NCBI GenBank assembly: GCA_965205915.1
Contig: OZ242191.1
Coordinates: 1,612,001-1,676,000, forward strand
Length of the DNA: 64,000 nucleotides
Origin: VXMO01 sp965205915
GTDB taxonomy: Bacteria > Chloroflexota > Dehalococcoidia > UBA6926
Direction of reading: 5' to 3'
A program made the translations under genes and the position numbers. Below, one piece after another: positions 7,863 through 17,295 of the stretch (positions are counted from its first letter, which is position 1; each line of letters starts with the position of its first letter). The notes below the pieces were generated by a model, which ran no database searches, was not told the origin of the DNA, and saw nothing but the letters and a program-made list of their open reading frames with translations.

Positions 7863-10800
7863 GTGACCCGCCTGGTTTGGATACTGCTCGCAATCGTTGC
7901 GCTCACTGCGGCGTTGACCACGCTGCTGGCCGCAATGCAAGAACCCACCCCAACTCCCACACCGCCACCATCCCCTACGCCCACACCCACGCCGCAGCCA
8001 ACTCCCCTTGACCGCTTGGGGTGGTACGATGCGCCCCCTGATCTTGCCCATTGGATTGCATGGGCAGCAATACGACGCATGGCCCTCGATGATGAATCAG
8101 TGAGCGAGGAAATCGCAGGCCTGCCATGGGTCGTTGACGGCATAAACCCCGAAGAGGCCGGTGTCCTCGACGACGTATCCTGGCTCCTCAAAACAGATAC
8201 CGCCGTACTGGAAACCATCCTCAACTTCCGATGGATGAGCGAGGATGGCGTTATATCGGCGGACACGCGACGCGCCCTCCGTGCCATTCGCGCCGCCACT
8301 GACGCAGACCCACGGCTCGGCTCTACCTTAGCTGCGTACGCCTGGATTCCTGATGAAGTGACGCAACATGAAGCCGAAGCTCTGGAGATCCTCGCCGAGG
8401 CGGTCTTTCCTGCCTTCAGAACACAGACCGCGACCGGAATCGGCGCGATTCGGGCGCCTCGCTCAGGCGTGAACGCGCCTCCGTCAGTCACGGCGGAACC
8501 CTTTGAATTTGCCCGGCTCCTTGCCGATTACTCTTGGGTGCGGGACGGAATCGATCCGCCCGAGCCGGACAACCTGCGGCAGCTTTCCCGGACCGTTTCT
8601 CGGGCTACCCCGGTAAACGCCGACTTGATTCGTGAGCTAACAAACGCCGCGTGGATTCAAGACGGCATAACCGACCTTGAAACGCAGGCTGTAGTTAGTT
8701 GGGACAACTTCTTCAGTAGTATCGACGAAAGTCACTTGATCCTCGCCGAAACAGTATGGGGATTTGACTGGGTACAAAATGACACCAACATCGAAGAGAT
8801 TTCCCTTGTTGACCACCTGACGAATCTCGCGAATTCTGACGGCGCCAACCAGGTTCGCGCCCTCGAAACAGTCCTGTTATATGACTGGCTCCGAGATGAC
8901 GTGACCACCACCGAACTGGCCTTCATGGATAACCTGGAACGACTGACTGAGACAGCAGTTGAAGACCACGCTGACGCCCTCGAAACAGTCCTGTCCTATG
9001 ACTGGCTCCAAGATGACGTGACGCCCGTTGAACTGGCTTTCATGGAGAACCTGGAACGACTGACTGAGGTAGCAGCCGAAGACCACGCTGCCGCCCTCGA
9101 AACAGTCCTGTCCTATGACTGGCTACGAGATGACGTGACGTCCGTTGAACTGGCCTTCATGGATAACCTGGAACGACTGACTGGGATAGCAGCCGAAGAC
9201 CACGCTGACGCCCTGGAAATAGTCTTGTCATATGACTGGGTAACGGACGGAATATCCGCTGAAGAGCCCGTCTACTTGAGACGCATTGAACCGCTTTTTG
9301 AGGCGGCTGGTCCGGAGACGACTGAAGCGCTGGAAATTATGCTTGGATATCAGTGGATTGCGAGCGGGATTGGCGTCCGTGAGACCCTGACAGTTGGAAA
9401 ACTTGCCCCAATGCTTGCGGATGCTTCGAAAGTAGATCCCGGCGCAGTCACAACGATTGCGAATTACCCGTGGCTGACAGACGCAGACGGTTCACAAGAA
9501 ACCAACGACCTGGTGGCCGTGTGGAGATTCCTCCGTGCCGGCGGAAGGGAAATCTCTGCCCATGAAAAGACCTTGCGCCATGATATTCTCCGCTACGACT
9601 GGATAAACGACGGGCTCACGAATGATGAAAACCTGACCTTTTTCTGGCTCAACAGACTTCTCAAAGGCTACAGTCCTGACACAGCCGAATTCATCTCGAC
9701 TCTCTTGTCCCGTCCCTGGCTTGACGCCGCCGGCGGAGAAATTGAACGAAACCTGCTCAGAGTATATATAAACTACGTGCGTATGGAGCATGTTCCCGAA
9801 ACGGGACTACTTCTCGATCTCGCCTCCTATGCTTGGCTGGACGACGGCCTTTCTGAATCTGAAGTGAACTTCCTCCACACGCTGACGTTCTTCGTGGCCG
9901 ACTCTAGAAGTCGCTCAGCAGGTGTGATCCCAGGCCATTTTGTACGCCTGCCGTGGATCATTGATGGAATCGCTCCCCTCGAACTCACTTGGATGAGGCA
10001 GTACTCGCGATTGGTTGGAGACCGGGACCCGATCGCCAGAGGTGTTGCTCGTGATATCGGGTCCATGTGGTTCCAGGACGACATTGACCCCTTCGACACG
10101 AGCGTCGTTCAGCTGTTGGCTAGTCAGGATCTGCTCGAAAAGCCTGAGATTGCTGATCTGGATCTGTTTACAGACGGCATCTCTGAAAATGACATCTATT
10201 ACTTGATGGCCCTTTCAGACGCACTGTCCCGTTCTGAGCATCAATATCGGGACCTCTTACAAGGCCATCACATAGCTAAACGAACCGTGGCAATGCCACT
10301 CGCCGGAAATATAGAACTCGTCGTCGTCCGCCACACCCCGTTTCCGGAGAATGATCCCACTCTTGACCTGATGGAGGACATTGCGCTTCAACTTGAAACG
10401 TTCATGGGAGTTCCCTTCCCCGTGGACAACGTGCTCATCCTGATACTTGAGGCAAGCGTTGACGCTGGAGAGACGCCGGCCATTGGCCGTGCCTATTTCA
10501 ACGGGGGATATATCACAATGGCTCCGCCTAGACACAACCCCGGGTATCACCTCGCTGCGTTTCATGAGATGAGCCATTTCTACTGGGGTGGACAGACTGA
10601 CACACCGGCCTGGTTGACAGAAGGCGCCGCTGGTTTCCTGCCGGATATCGCACGAGACGCGCTGGGTCAAGAATCACTGGAAACTCGGTACAGAAACCTT
10701 ATCGACGGCACGCAAATTCTTTGCCACAGCAATAAATTGCACGATGTCTCGGATCTCTATTGGCGGCGAGTCCTTAATCCGAGTCGTTCGCCTCACGCAA

Positions 10801-11054
10801 TTTGCATCTATCACCTGGGAGAACTCTTCCTCATGGAAATGTACAAACTACTAGGGCATGACGCCACCTCTGCCGCCATGCGCCAGATCTACGTGGACGC
10901 CCGTGACTCCGGTTGGATCGAGCCGGTCACAGACCAACGAATATACGATGCGTTCGCCGCAAATACGCCCGAAGACAAGATGGAAGACTTCCATGAACTC
11001 TTCGAACGTGTCCACGGCGGCGCTAAAGTCAAATACCCCAAGCCGGCAAGCTAG
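7863..11054 (+). CDS. large exported repeat protein with C-terminal HExxH peptidase-like domain
   Basis: This 1063-residue protein starts at GTG 7863 with GGAGGA 12 bases upstream. An N-terminal hydrophobic segment (residues 3-24) and a Pro-Thr linker suggest export or membrane anchoring. Residues 60-830 contain about 18 degenerate repeats centred on W-[IVL]-x-D-[GD]-[ILV]-x-x-x-E, each followed by a helix-like segment. The C-terminal part carries AAFHEMSHFYWGG near residue 900 and WLTEGAA about 18 residues later. This is the HExxH plus downstream Glu arrangement of gluzincin zinc peptidases. I do not recognise a named family for the whole protein. A secreted protease with a repeat scaffold is an inference; no partner gene is obvious. 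Confidence 0.8.
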   Translation: MTRLVWILLAIVALTAALTTLLAAMQEPTPTPTPPPSPTPTPTPQPTPLDRLGWYDAPPDLAHWIAWAAIRRMALDDESVSEEIAGLPWVVDGINPEEAGVLDDVSWLLKTDTAVLETILNFRWMSEDGVISADTRRALRAIRAATDADPRLGSTLAAYAWIPDEVTQHEAEALEILAEAVFPAFRTQTATGIGAIRAPRSGVNAPPSVTAEPFEFARLLADYSWVRDGIDPPEPDNLRQLSRTVSRATPVNADLIRELTNAAWIQDGITDLETQAVVSWDNFFSSIDESHLILAETVWGFDWVQNDTNIEEISLVDHLTNLANSDGANQVRALETVLLYDWLRDDVTTTELAFMDNLERLTETAVEDHADALETVLSYDWLQDDVTPVELAFMENLERLTEVAAEDHAAALETVLSYDWLRDDVTSVELAFMDNLERLTGIAAEDHADALEIVLSYDWVTDGISAEEPVYLRRIEPLFEAAGPETTEALEIMLGYQWIASGIGVRETLTVGKLAPMLADASKVDPGAVTTIANYPWLTDADGSQETNDLVAVWRFLRAGGREISAHEKTLRHDILRYDWINDGLTNDENLTFFWLNRLLKGYSPDTAEFISTLLSRPWLDAAGGEIERNLLRVYINYVRMEHVPETGLLLDLASYAWLDDGLSESEVNFLHTLTFFVADSRSRSAGVIPGHFVRLPWIIDGIAPLELTWMRQYSRLVGDRDPIARGVARDIGSMWFQDDIDPFDTSVVQLLASQDLLEKPEIADLDLFTDGISENDIYYLMALSDALSRSEHQYRDLLQGHHIAKRTVAMPLAGNIELVVVRHTPFPENDPTLDLMEDIALQLETFMGVPFPVDNVLILILEASVDAGETPAIGRAYFNGGYITMAPPRHNPGYHLAAFHEMSHFYWGGQTDTPAWLTEGAAGFLPDIARDALGQESLETRYRNLIDGTQILCHSNKLHDVSDLYWRRVLNPSRSPHAICIYHLGELFLMEMYKLLGHDATSAAMRQIYVDARDSGWIEPVTDQRIYDAFAANTPEDKMEDFHELFERVHGGAKVKYPKPAS
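8859..9209 (+). repeat. three 117-bp tandem repeats inside the coding sequence
   Basis: Units starting at 8859, 8976 and 9093 are 117 bp each (39 codons) and nearly identical; a fourth diverged copy begins at 9210. They encode ALETVLSYDWLRDDV-type repeats. The near identity, compared with the strongly diverged flanking repeats, points to recent in-frame duplication. Confidence 0.93.
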
Positions 11055-11125
11055 GCCCCCCGACCCCAGCCCAATGCTGTACTATCCCCCTGTCAGACCG
11101 CACGACACCGGGGGAGGGTACTGCA

Positions 11126-12364
11126 ATGACAACCGACATCGGATCTCTAATTGACGCCCACATCGATGAAGACGAGATCGTCGATCTCATGCGACGGCTC
11201 CACCAACACCAGAGCTTCCCGCCGCATGAGGCGAGCGCGATGGCCGAACTCCAGGCATGGCTCCGGGAACGCGGCATCGACGCCGAACTAATCGACGTCG
11301 CCGATGAACCCGGCCGCCCGAACCTCTATTACAAGATGGAGGGCGCTGGCGGCGGCAAGACCGTCATGTTCAACGGCCACATGGACATCGACCCCGTCCC
11401 CATGTACTTCGAAGGCGATCCGTGGGAATTCAAGATAGAAGACGGCACAATCTACGCCCATGGCCTCATCAACATGAAAGCCGGAGTCGCCGCTGCCGCG
11501 GCCGCCTTTATCGCGCTCCACAGGGCCGGCATCCCAATGCGAGGCGACCTCCTCATGACCGCCGTTGTCGGCGAACTGCAGGGTGGAGTAGGGGCCGTCG
11601 ACCTCGTACAGCGCGGCCTGCTTGGCGATGTCTGCATCATCCCTGAACCAACCGGCATGGAACTCCTGCCACTACACGCCGGCGCCATCCAATTCCTCGT
11701 CCACACCATCGGTGAAGCCGCATGGATCGGCGCAATGCACACCATGAGTTACGTCAACGCCGCCGAGAAGCTCGCCCGCATCATCACCGCCCTCGAGGGC
11801 TTCGAATTCGATTCCCCCCGCCGAGACGAGTTCCCCGGCCTGCCACGACTCATCGTCGGCGGCATCAACGGCGGCATCGGGCGACAATACGGCCACTGGC
11901 GCGCATCCTACGTCCCCGACTTCGCGACGGCCATCCTCGAAGTCCGCGGCCTACCGGGACAGGACTACGATGATATCCAACGCCAGATCGAAGACGTCAT
12001 CAGGAGCGTCGCCGAGGGCGATCCCGATTTCCAATGGGAGATCGAGCGCCCCCCGGCCACCAACCGCCCCGAATGGCAGAGCCTGAAAACCGAAGCCTAC
12101 GGCATCGACCTGCCCCCGGAACACTTCCTCAACCAGACCATCGTCAAATACCACCGCGAGGTCAGGAACGAAGAGCCCGGCTGGATATCCTCCAACGCCT
12201 TCAACGATTCCGGCCACTACACCAACGCCGGCTGCCCGTCCCTCTGCTACGGCCCCGGCGGCCACACAATCATCCGAGAATACGGAGTAGAAATAAAACG
12301 AGTCACAGACTGCACCAAGATCATAGCCAGAGCCGCCGCAGAAATAACCAACATGGACAAGTAA
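11126..12364 (+). CDS. M20 peptidase-like protein with altered metal ligands
   Basis: This 412-residue protein has the M20/ArgE-DapE fold signatures: GHMDIDPVP in the first catalytic block, a DPWEFKIEDGTIY segment, and a C-terminal YGPGGHTIIREYGVEI. The usual family motif around the bridging Asp (G-R-G-x-x-D-M-K) reads AHGLINMKAG, with Asn in place of Asp. The usual DEE reads VGELQG, keeping one Glu but losing the second. It could hydrolyse a small amide as a mononuclear enzyme, or be a non-hydrolytic relative. The start has GGGGGAGGG upstream. It stands alone between the repeat protein and the XRE-ImmA gene. Confidence 0.8.
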   Translation: MTTDIGSLIDAHIDEDEIVDLMRRLHQHQSFPPHEASAMAELQAWLRERGIDAELIDVADEPGRPNLYYKMEGAGGGKTVMFNGHMDIDPVPMYFEGDPWEFKIEDGTIYAHGLINMKAGVAAAAAAFIALHRAGIPMRGDLLMTAVVGELQGGVGAVDLVQRGLLGDVCIIPEPTGMELLPLHAGAIQFLVHTIGEAAWIGAMHTMSYVNAAEKLARIITALEGFEFDSPRRDEFPGLPRLIVGGINGGIGRQYGHWRASYVPDFATAILEVRGLPGQDYDDIQRQIEDVIRSVAEGDPDFQWEIERPPATNRPEWQSLKTEAYGIDLPPEHFLNQTIVKYHREVRNEEPGWISSNAFNDSGHYTNAGCPSLCYGPGGHTIIREYGVEIKRVTDCTKIIARAAAEITNMDK

Positions 12365-12498
12365 GCGGGGCGGAGCGCCTATGAGGCGGCGGATTGAAAG
12401 AGGCCCTGCAAAGTCCAGACCCAGCGACCCTATTGCACGGCCACTTGATCCTCAAGAGGGTATCCTGAGATAGACAAGAGAGCGAAGGAACTAAGGAC

Positions 12499-13683
12499 GT
12501 GCCTGCGGTCAATCCGGAAATACTAGTCTGGGCCAGAGAGACAGCTGGTCTAACGCCGCGCTCGGCGGCCAAAAAACTGGGGTTTGGGGATAGCTCCAGA
12601 TCGTCCTCCACCGACAAACTGGCAGATCTCGAAGAGGGTGTAAAGGAACCGACTCGCCCACAGCTCATTCTGATGGCGGAAAAATATCGCCGTCCGCTGC
12701 TCACCTTCTACTTGTCCCAACCGCCTGAAAAAGCGTCACGTGGGGCAGATTTCCGCACCCTGCAAGGTAGTGTCGATGCCGAAGATGAGGCACGAATGGA
12801 TACCCTAGTCCGTGAAATTGGTGCAAGACAAAGCATGGTGCGCGCGCTTTTGGTAGAAGAAGATGAGGCGGAGCCACTACCTTTCATCGGCGCCCACCGG
12901 ATGGAGGATGGTGCTGGCGTTGTGCTGAGCGCCCTGAGAGCACAACTGGCTCTCATGACTACCGAATACCGAAGCCAACCTGACGTCGGGTCGGCATTCA
13001 ATTCTCTACGACGACACGCTGAGGCATCTGGCATATTTGTCATCCTTAAGGGGGATTTAGGCAACTATCTGAGTGTGCTTGATACGGCTGTTTTTCGAGG
13101 ATTTTCTCTTGCAGATGACGTTGCTCCGTTTATCGTCATCAACGAATACGACGCGCGGTCGGCGTGGTCATTCACATTACTCCATGAGGCGGTTCACTTG
13201 CTGTTGGGGCAAACGGGTGCCTGTGGAGCCAACGGGAGCAGAGATGTAGAACGATTCTGCGATGATGTTGCCGGTGAGTTCCTTCTGTCCGACTCAGACC
13301 TGACGAGCCTGTCCGCCGGTGAGATGCACGATTTTGCCACAGTCTATGAACAGGTTGGAAACTTCGCCAACCGTTTTAAAGTGAGCCGAACCATGGTCGC
13401 TTACAAAGCAATGCGCTCTGGGCTATTGGCCACGGAAATGTATAGGCAGGTTTCCGGCCGCTTTCGTGCTGAATGGCAAAGTCAGAGAGAGGCCGACCGG
13501 CAACGAAGGCGTGAATCGGAATCGCCGGCAGTTTATTTTCCGACGCGACGGCATCGTCTTGGGGGGCGCATGCTCGGCCTAATGTCGCGCATGGTTGCTT
13601 CGCAGGCCATTTCGACATCAAAGGCGGCGCAGATATTGGGGGTTCGCGCTCGCAACGTGGGACGGCTGCTAAGCGATAGGTAG
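12499..13683 (+). CDS. XRE family protein with ImmA/IrrE metallopeptidase domain
   Basis: This 394-residue protein starts at GTG 12499 with GAAGGA upstream. The N-terminal 70 residues form a helix-turn-helix (LTPRSAAKKLGF ... LADLEEG). The central domain carries LLHEAVHLLLG, the HExxH zinc motif of ImmA/IrrE peptidases. The C-terminal tail is basic and helical. Proteins of this type cleave or sequester regulators, and often sit beside PIN-domain toxins as the antitoxin-like partner. The DUF4411 PIN gene follows 20 bases downstream. Base composition is more balanced and less C-rich than in the genes around it, which is consistent with acquisition as a mobile module. Confidence 0.88.
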   Translation: MPAVNPEILVWARETAGLTPRSAAKKLGFGDSSRSSSTDKLADLEEGVKEPTRPQLILMAEKYRRPLLTFYLSQPPEKASRGADFRTLQGSVDAEDEARMDTLVREIGARQSMVRALLVEEDEAEPLPFIGAHRMEDGAGVVLSALRAQLALMTTEYRSQPDVGSAFNSLRRHAEASGIFVILKGDLGNYLSVLDTAVFRGFSLADDVAPFIVINEYDARSAWSFTLLHEAVHLLLGQTGACGANGSRDVERFCDDVAGEFLLSDSDLTSLSAGEMHDFATVYEQVGNFANRFKVSRTMVAYKAMRSGLLATEMYRQVSGRFRAEWQSQREADRQRRRESESPAVYFPTRRHRLGGRMLGLMSRMVASQAISTSKAAQILGVRARNVGRLLSDR

Positions 13684-13703
13684 TTGTTCAGGTATCCCGA
13701 ATT

Positions 13704-14198
13704 ATGCTCTACCTTCTTGATGCAAACGTTCTGATTGATGCGAATAGGGATTACTACCCGGTAGACAGAGTGCCCCCATTTTGGGATTGGTTGCTTGAGA
13801 AGGCTAGAGAGGGGTTGGTAAAGGTTCCGCAGGAGACATTCGAGGAAGTGGTCTTGCCTCGACCTCAGGGCCCCGAACCACTGGTGCAATGGCTAATTCT
13901 TCACCAAAATGACATGTTATTGAATGAATCCGTGGCTGTAAGTTTAGTCCGAATGGTAACTGAACAAGGTTACGCTCCTAATCTGAACGATGCCGAAATT
14001 CACAAGATTGGGCGTGATCCATTTCTCATCGCTCATGCGCTCGCCAATCGGCTGGAGCGTAGGATCGTAACAACCGAGCACTCGAAACCTAGCCGACTTC
14101 GCGCCAATCGCCATCTGCCAGATGTCGCGGATGACTTCGGGGTGCGGTGGATGGACACGTTCGAATTGATAAGAGTATTGGACTTCAAAACGAGTTAG
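13704..14198 (+). CDS. DUF4411-like PIN domain protein, probable toxin
   Basis: This 164-residue protein opens with LYLLDANVLIDANRDYY, the first acidic motif of PIN-domain ribonucleases. DPFLIAHALA and ERRIVTTEH supply the later acidic and Ser/Thr positions. The overall pattern fits DUF4411. PIN toxins cleave specific RNAs in a Mg-dependent way. The tight spacing behind the XRE-ImmA gene and the shared moderate GC content support a two-gene toxin-antitoxin-like unit. Which RNA it cuts, and whether the ImmA protein neutralises it, cannot be read from sequence. Confidence 0.85.
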   Translation: MLYLLDANVLIDANRDYYPVDRVPPFWDWLLEKAREGLVKVPQETFEEVVLPRPQGPEPLVQWLILHQNDMLLNESVAVSLVRMVTEQGYAPNLNDAEIHKIGRDPFLIAHALANRLERRIVTTEHSKPSRLRANRHLPDVADDFGVRWMDTFELIRVLDFKTS

Positions 14199-14335
14199 CC
14201 CCCCCCCACCCTCGCCCACCCCCCCGCGCGATGCGCTACACTGACCAAGTCGCCAAAGAGCCTCGTCTCGGACAACCGGCGGCAATAGGGGAAGCGGGCT
14301 AAATAAACAGGCGCCCGCCCTGGAGGGAAAGACAC

Positions 14336-16609
14336 ATGGTTGCTACACCTGAAAAGCCCATCGGACAGTCAATCGCCCGCGTTGATGCAGTCGAACGAGT
14401 AATTGGCCGAGCTGTCTACGCGCCCGATCTCACGCTGCCCGGCACGCTGCACTGCAAGATCCTGCGCAGCCCGATCGCGCACGCCAAAATCAAGAGCATC
14501 GATACCTCCGCTGCGGAGGCATATCCCGGCGTCAAGGCCGTCGTCACGCACAAAGACCTGCCCGGGCTCGATTCCGATGAGCAGGTCGGCGGCGAGGTCA
14601 CGCTGGACGCCAGCTATCTGCGCGAGTTCCTGATGGCCAAGGATCGCGTCCTCTTCCACGGCCACCCCGTCGCCGCCGTCGCCGCCACCTCCCCGCACAT
14701 CGCGGAAGAGGCGCTCGACCTCATCAAGGTCGACTATGAGGCCCTCCCGGCCGTCGTCCACATCGAAGACGCCATCAAAGACGATGCGCCCGTCATCCAT
14801 CAAGAGGTTCGCACGCGCGGCCTAGAGGGACGCAGCGACAAGCCCACCAATATCTCCGTCCACATGGAACTGGCCCGTGGTGATGTTGCCAAAGGCTACG
14901 AAGAGGCGGACGTCGTCCTTGAGGGCGAATACCGCGTCGGCATGGTCCATCAGGGCTACATTGAGCCGCAGGCGTGCAGCGTCGCGGTCGATGCCAACGG
15001 CCACATAACCATCTACACGACCACCCAGGCGTCCTTCGGCGTCAAGAGTCAGAACGCGGCCCTGCTCCAGATTCCGCTCAACAAGGTCACCGTCGTCCCG
15101 CTTGAGATCGGCGGCGGATTCGGCGGCAAGGGATTCACCGTCCCTGAGCTGCCCACCGCGCTCCTTGCCCTCAAGACCGGCCAGCCCGTCAAGACCGTCC
15201 TCGGTCGCGATGAAGTCTTCCGCGCCACCGGCCCCGCGCCGGACGCCTACTGCTGGATCAAGGCCGGCGCAAACAAGAAGGGCGAAGTCACCGCTTTCGA
15301 GGCCAAGTTCTACCTTGACGCCGGATGCCTCCCTGGCTCCGCGCTCTACGTGAACAACATCCTCGTCGCCGGCCTCTCCCCCTACAAGCTGCCCAACTTC
15401 CAGGCCGACGGCTATGACGTGCTAACCAACAAGTCCCGCTCGCAGGCATATCGTGCCCCGGGCCTACCGGAGGGCGCATTCGCCATCGAGACCATGATGG
15501 ACGAGCTAGCCGAGGCCTTGGACATGGATCCCATCGATCTCCGTATAGCCAACGTCACCGACGATGGCGCGCCGATGAGCGATGGCATGGCCCTGCCTGT
15601 AACCCGATTCAAGGAAATCCTTGAGACCGTCAAGAAGCATGATTCGTGGGCGTCCCCCGTACCTGAGGGACGTGGCCGCGGCATCGCCATTGGCATGAGG
15701 CGCGAGGGCTCCGGCACCTCCACCGCCACCATCCGACTCAACGCCGACTCCACATTCAGCCTTGTCGTCGGCTCCGTCGACCTCACCGGCACGCGCACCT
15801 CAATGGCGCAGATCGCCGCCGAAGAGCTTGGCGTCACCGTCGATGAGATTCGCTCCACCGTCGGCGACACCGATTCCGTCGGCTACAGCGATGGCTCCTG
15901 GGGCAGCCGCATTACATACGTCACCGGCATGGCCGTCAAGAACGCCTCCGAAGACCTGATCGGCCAACTCAAGGAGCTCGCCGCCGAGCGGTTCAAGGCA
16001 GACGCCGAGGATGTCGTATACGAGGACCGCACCTTCTCCCTGCGAGACAACCCTGAGCAGACCGTCACCCTCGCCGAACTTGCCAGGAACAACGTTGGCC
16101 GCGGCACCGGCGCGATCATCGGCAACGGCCTCGCAACCGGCGTCCGACCCGTCACCAGCTCCGGCGTACAGATCGCCGAGGTTGAGATTGACGAGGACAC
16201 CGGCCGAGCCACCATCGCCCGCTACACCGCCTTCCAGGACCCCGGTCGCGCCATCAACCCGATGGCCGTAGAGGGCCAGGTGCAGGGCGCAGTCGCGCAG
16301 GGCGTCGGCTGGGCGCTCTGGGAAAACTACGAGTGGGGCGACGACGGCATCCTCAAGAATGCCAACTTCCTCGACTACCGTATGCCGACCGCGCTCGACC
16401 TGCCGATGATTGAGACCATCTTCGTCGGCGGTCCCGCGCCGGAGAACCCGCTCGGTGTCCGAGGCGTCGGCGAAGTGCCGATCATCCCGCCGCTCCCGGC
16501 CATCGGCAACGCCGTCAGCCGCTCAGCGGGCATCCGCCACCGCCAGATCCCCCTAAACCCAGAGCGAGTCTTCTGGACCACCCACAACGGCGGAAACGGC
16601 AAGAACTAA
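14336..16609 (+). CDS. xanthine dehydrogenase family protein, molybdopterin-binding large subunit
   Basis: This 757-residue protein matches molybdenum hydroxylase large subunits. It begins IGQSIARVDAVERVIGRAVY, has the Moco-binding GGGFGGKG near residue 260, and ends with the catalytic-Glu segment RGVGEVPIIPP. The active-site loop reads AYRAPG. It lacks the VAYRCSFR loop of form I CO dehydrogenase, so CO oxidation is unlikely, and hydroxylation of an unknown heterocycle or aldehyde is more plausible. GGAGGG precedes the ATG. It is the natural partner of the FAD and 2Fe-2S subunits at 2239-3657, although about 11 kb of unrelated genes intervene. A strong terminator follows. Confidence 0.9.
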   Translation: MVATPEKPIGQSIARVDAVERVIGRAVYAPDLTLPGTLHCKILRSPIAHAKIKSIDTSAAEAYPGVKAVVTHKDLPGLDSDEQVGGEVTLDASYLREFLMAKDRVLFHGHPVAAVAATSPHIAEEALDLIKVDYEALPAVVHIEDAIKDDAPVIHQEVRTRGLEGRSDKPTNISVHMELARGDVAKGYEEADVVLEGEYRVGMVHQGYIEPQACSVAVDANGHITIYTTTQASFGVKSQNAALLQIPLNKVTVVPLEIGGGFGGKGFTVPELPTALLALKTGQPVKTVLGRDEVFRATGPAPDAYCWIKAGANKKGEVTAFEAKFYLDAGCLPGSALYVNNILVAGLSPYKLPNFQADGYDVLTNKSRSQAYRAPGLPEGAFAIETMMDELAEALDMDPIDLRIANVTDDGAPMSDGMALPVTRFKEILETVKKHDSWASPVPEGRGRGIAIGMRREGSGTSTATIRLNADSTFSLVVGSVDLTGTRTSMAQIAAEELGVTVDEIRSTVGDTDSVGYSDGSWGSRITYVTGMAVKNASEDLIGQLKELAAERFKADAEDVVYEDRTFSLRDNPEQTVTLAELARNNVGRGTGAIIGNGLATGVRPVTSSGVQIAEVEIDEDTGRATIARYTAFQDPGRAINPMAVEGQVQGAVAQGVGWALWENYEWGDDGILKNANFLDYRMPTALDLPMIETIFVGGPAPENPLGVRGVGEVPIIPPLPAIGNAVSRSAGIRHRQIPLNPERVFWTTHNGGNGKN

Positions 16610-16631
16610 CCGCACAAACAAAGAACCACAA

Positions 16632-16668
16632 GGAGGGGCGGCGCACAAGCGCCGCCCCTCCCCCTTTT
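16632..16668 (+). terminator. Rho-independent terminator
   Basis: A 12-bp GC stem (16632-16643 with 16650-16661) around a CACAAG loop is followed by CCCTTTT. It lies 22 bases after the molybdopterin-subunit stop. Confidence 0.88.
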
Positions 16669-16669
16669 G

Positions 16670-17260
16670 CCATTCCCGTGCCCACCCCCATCATTCCCGC
16701 GCCCACCCCCGTCATTCCCGCGAAAGCGGTGGCCCACGCCGCCCCGTCATTCCCGCCCCCACCCCCGTCATTCCCGCGAAAGCGGGAATCTAACCCCCCA
16801 ATTTCCCAACCAGCCCCCGTAACGCCAACCCACGCCATCCCCCCCGCCCCCCCCCCGAATCCCCCTCAAACGCGCCGCCCCACGCCGCCCCGTCATTCCC
16901 GCGAAAGCGGGAATCTACCCCCCAATTTCCCAACCAGCCCCCGTAACGTCTCCCCTCGTATCCGCCGCGCCCACCGCTGTCATTCCGAGCACAGCGAGGA
17001 ATCCAAAGCCTCCACTGCGCAACCAACCCCCTAAGACAATTCACCCCCCCCCCCGCGTCATTCTCGCCCCCCCAAATCCCCGCGAAGACGGGGGCCCATG
17101 CCGCCCACCGGGCGGCCCGTCCCCACCCGTCATTCTTGCGAAGGCCAGAATCCATCGCGTGGCCCGAGAGGGCCACAAAACCCGCACCTAGAAATCAACC
17201 GCAGAGGCGCGTCGCCCCGCCCCCCCCGAATCCCCCGCGAAGGCGGAGGCCCACGCCACC
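16670..17260. repeat. intergenic repeat cluster
   Basis: This gene-free stretch is almost entirely short palindromic repeats. Two ATTCCCGCGAAAGCGGGAAT units lie at 16767-16790 and 16892-16915, a GTCATTCCGAGC unit at 16979-17013, GCGAAG...GGGGGCCCA units near 17074-17099 and 17227-17252, and a CATTCTTGCGAAGGCCAGAATCC unit at 17131-17158. Poly-C runs link them. Open frames here are frame artefacts of the repeats. Confidence 0.88.
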
Positions 17261-17295
17261 CGGATAGCGTGCCAAATTCCCCATCACCACAAACC

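Noticed and set aside
7535..8491. Long minus-strand open frame of 318 codons
   Set aside because: It runs through a poly-C tract and repeats and lies opposite the start of the well-supported repeat protein. Its product is low-complexity.
14336..16609. Aerobic CO dehydrogenase large subunit
   Set aside because: The diagnostic VAYRCSFR active-site loop is absent; the loop reads AYRAPG.
16670..17260. CRISPR-like array of repeats
   Set aside because: The units belong to several families, have unequal spacing, are palindromic, and lie without cas genes. They are dispersed intergenic repeats.
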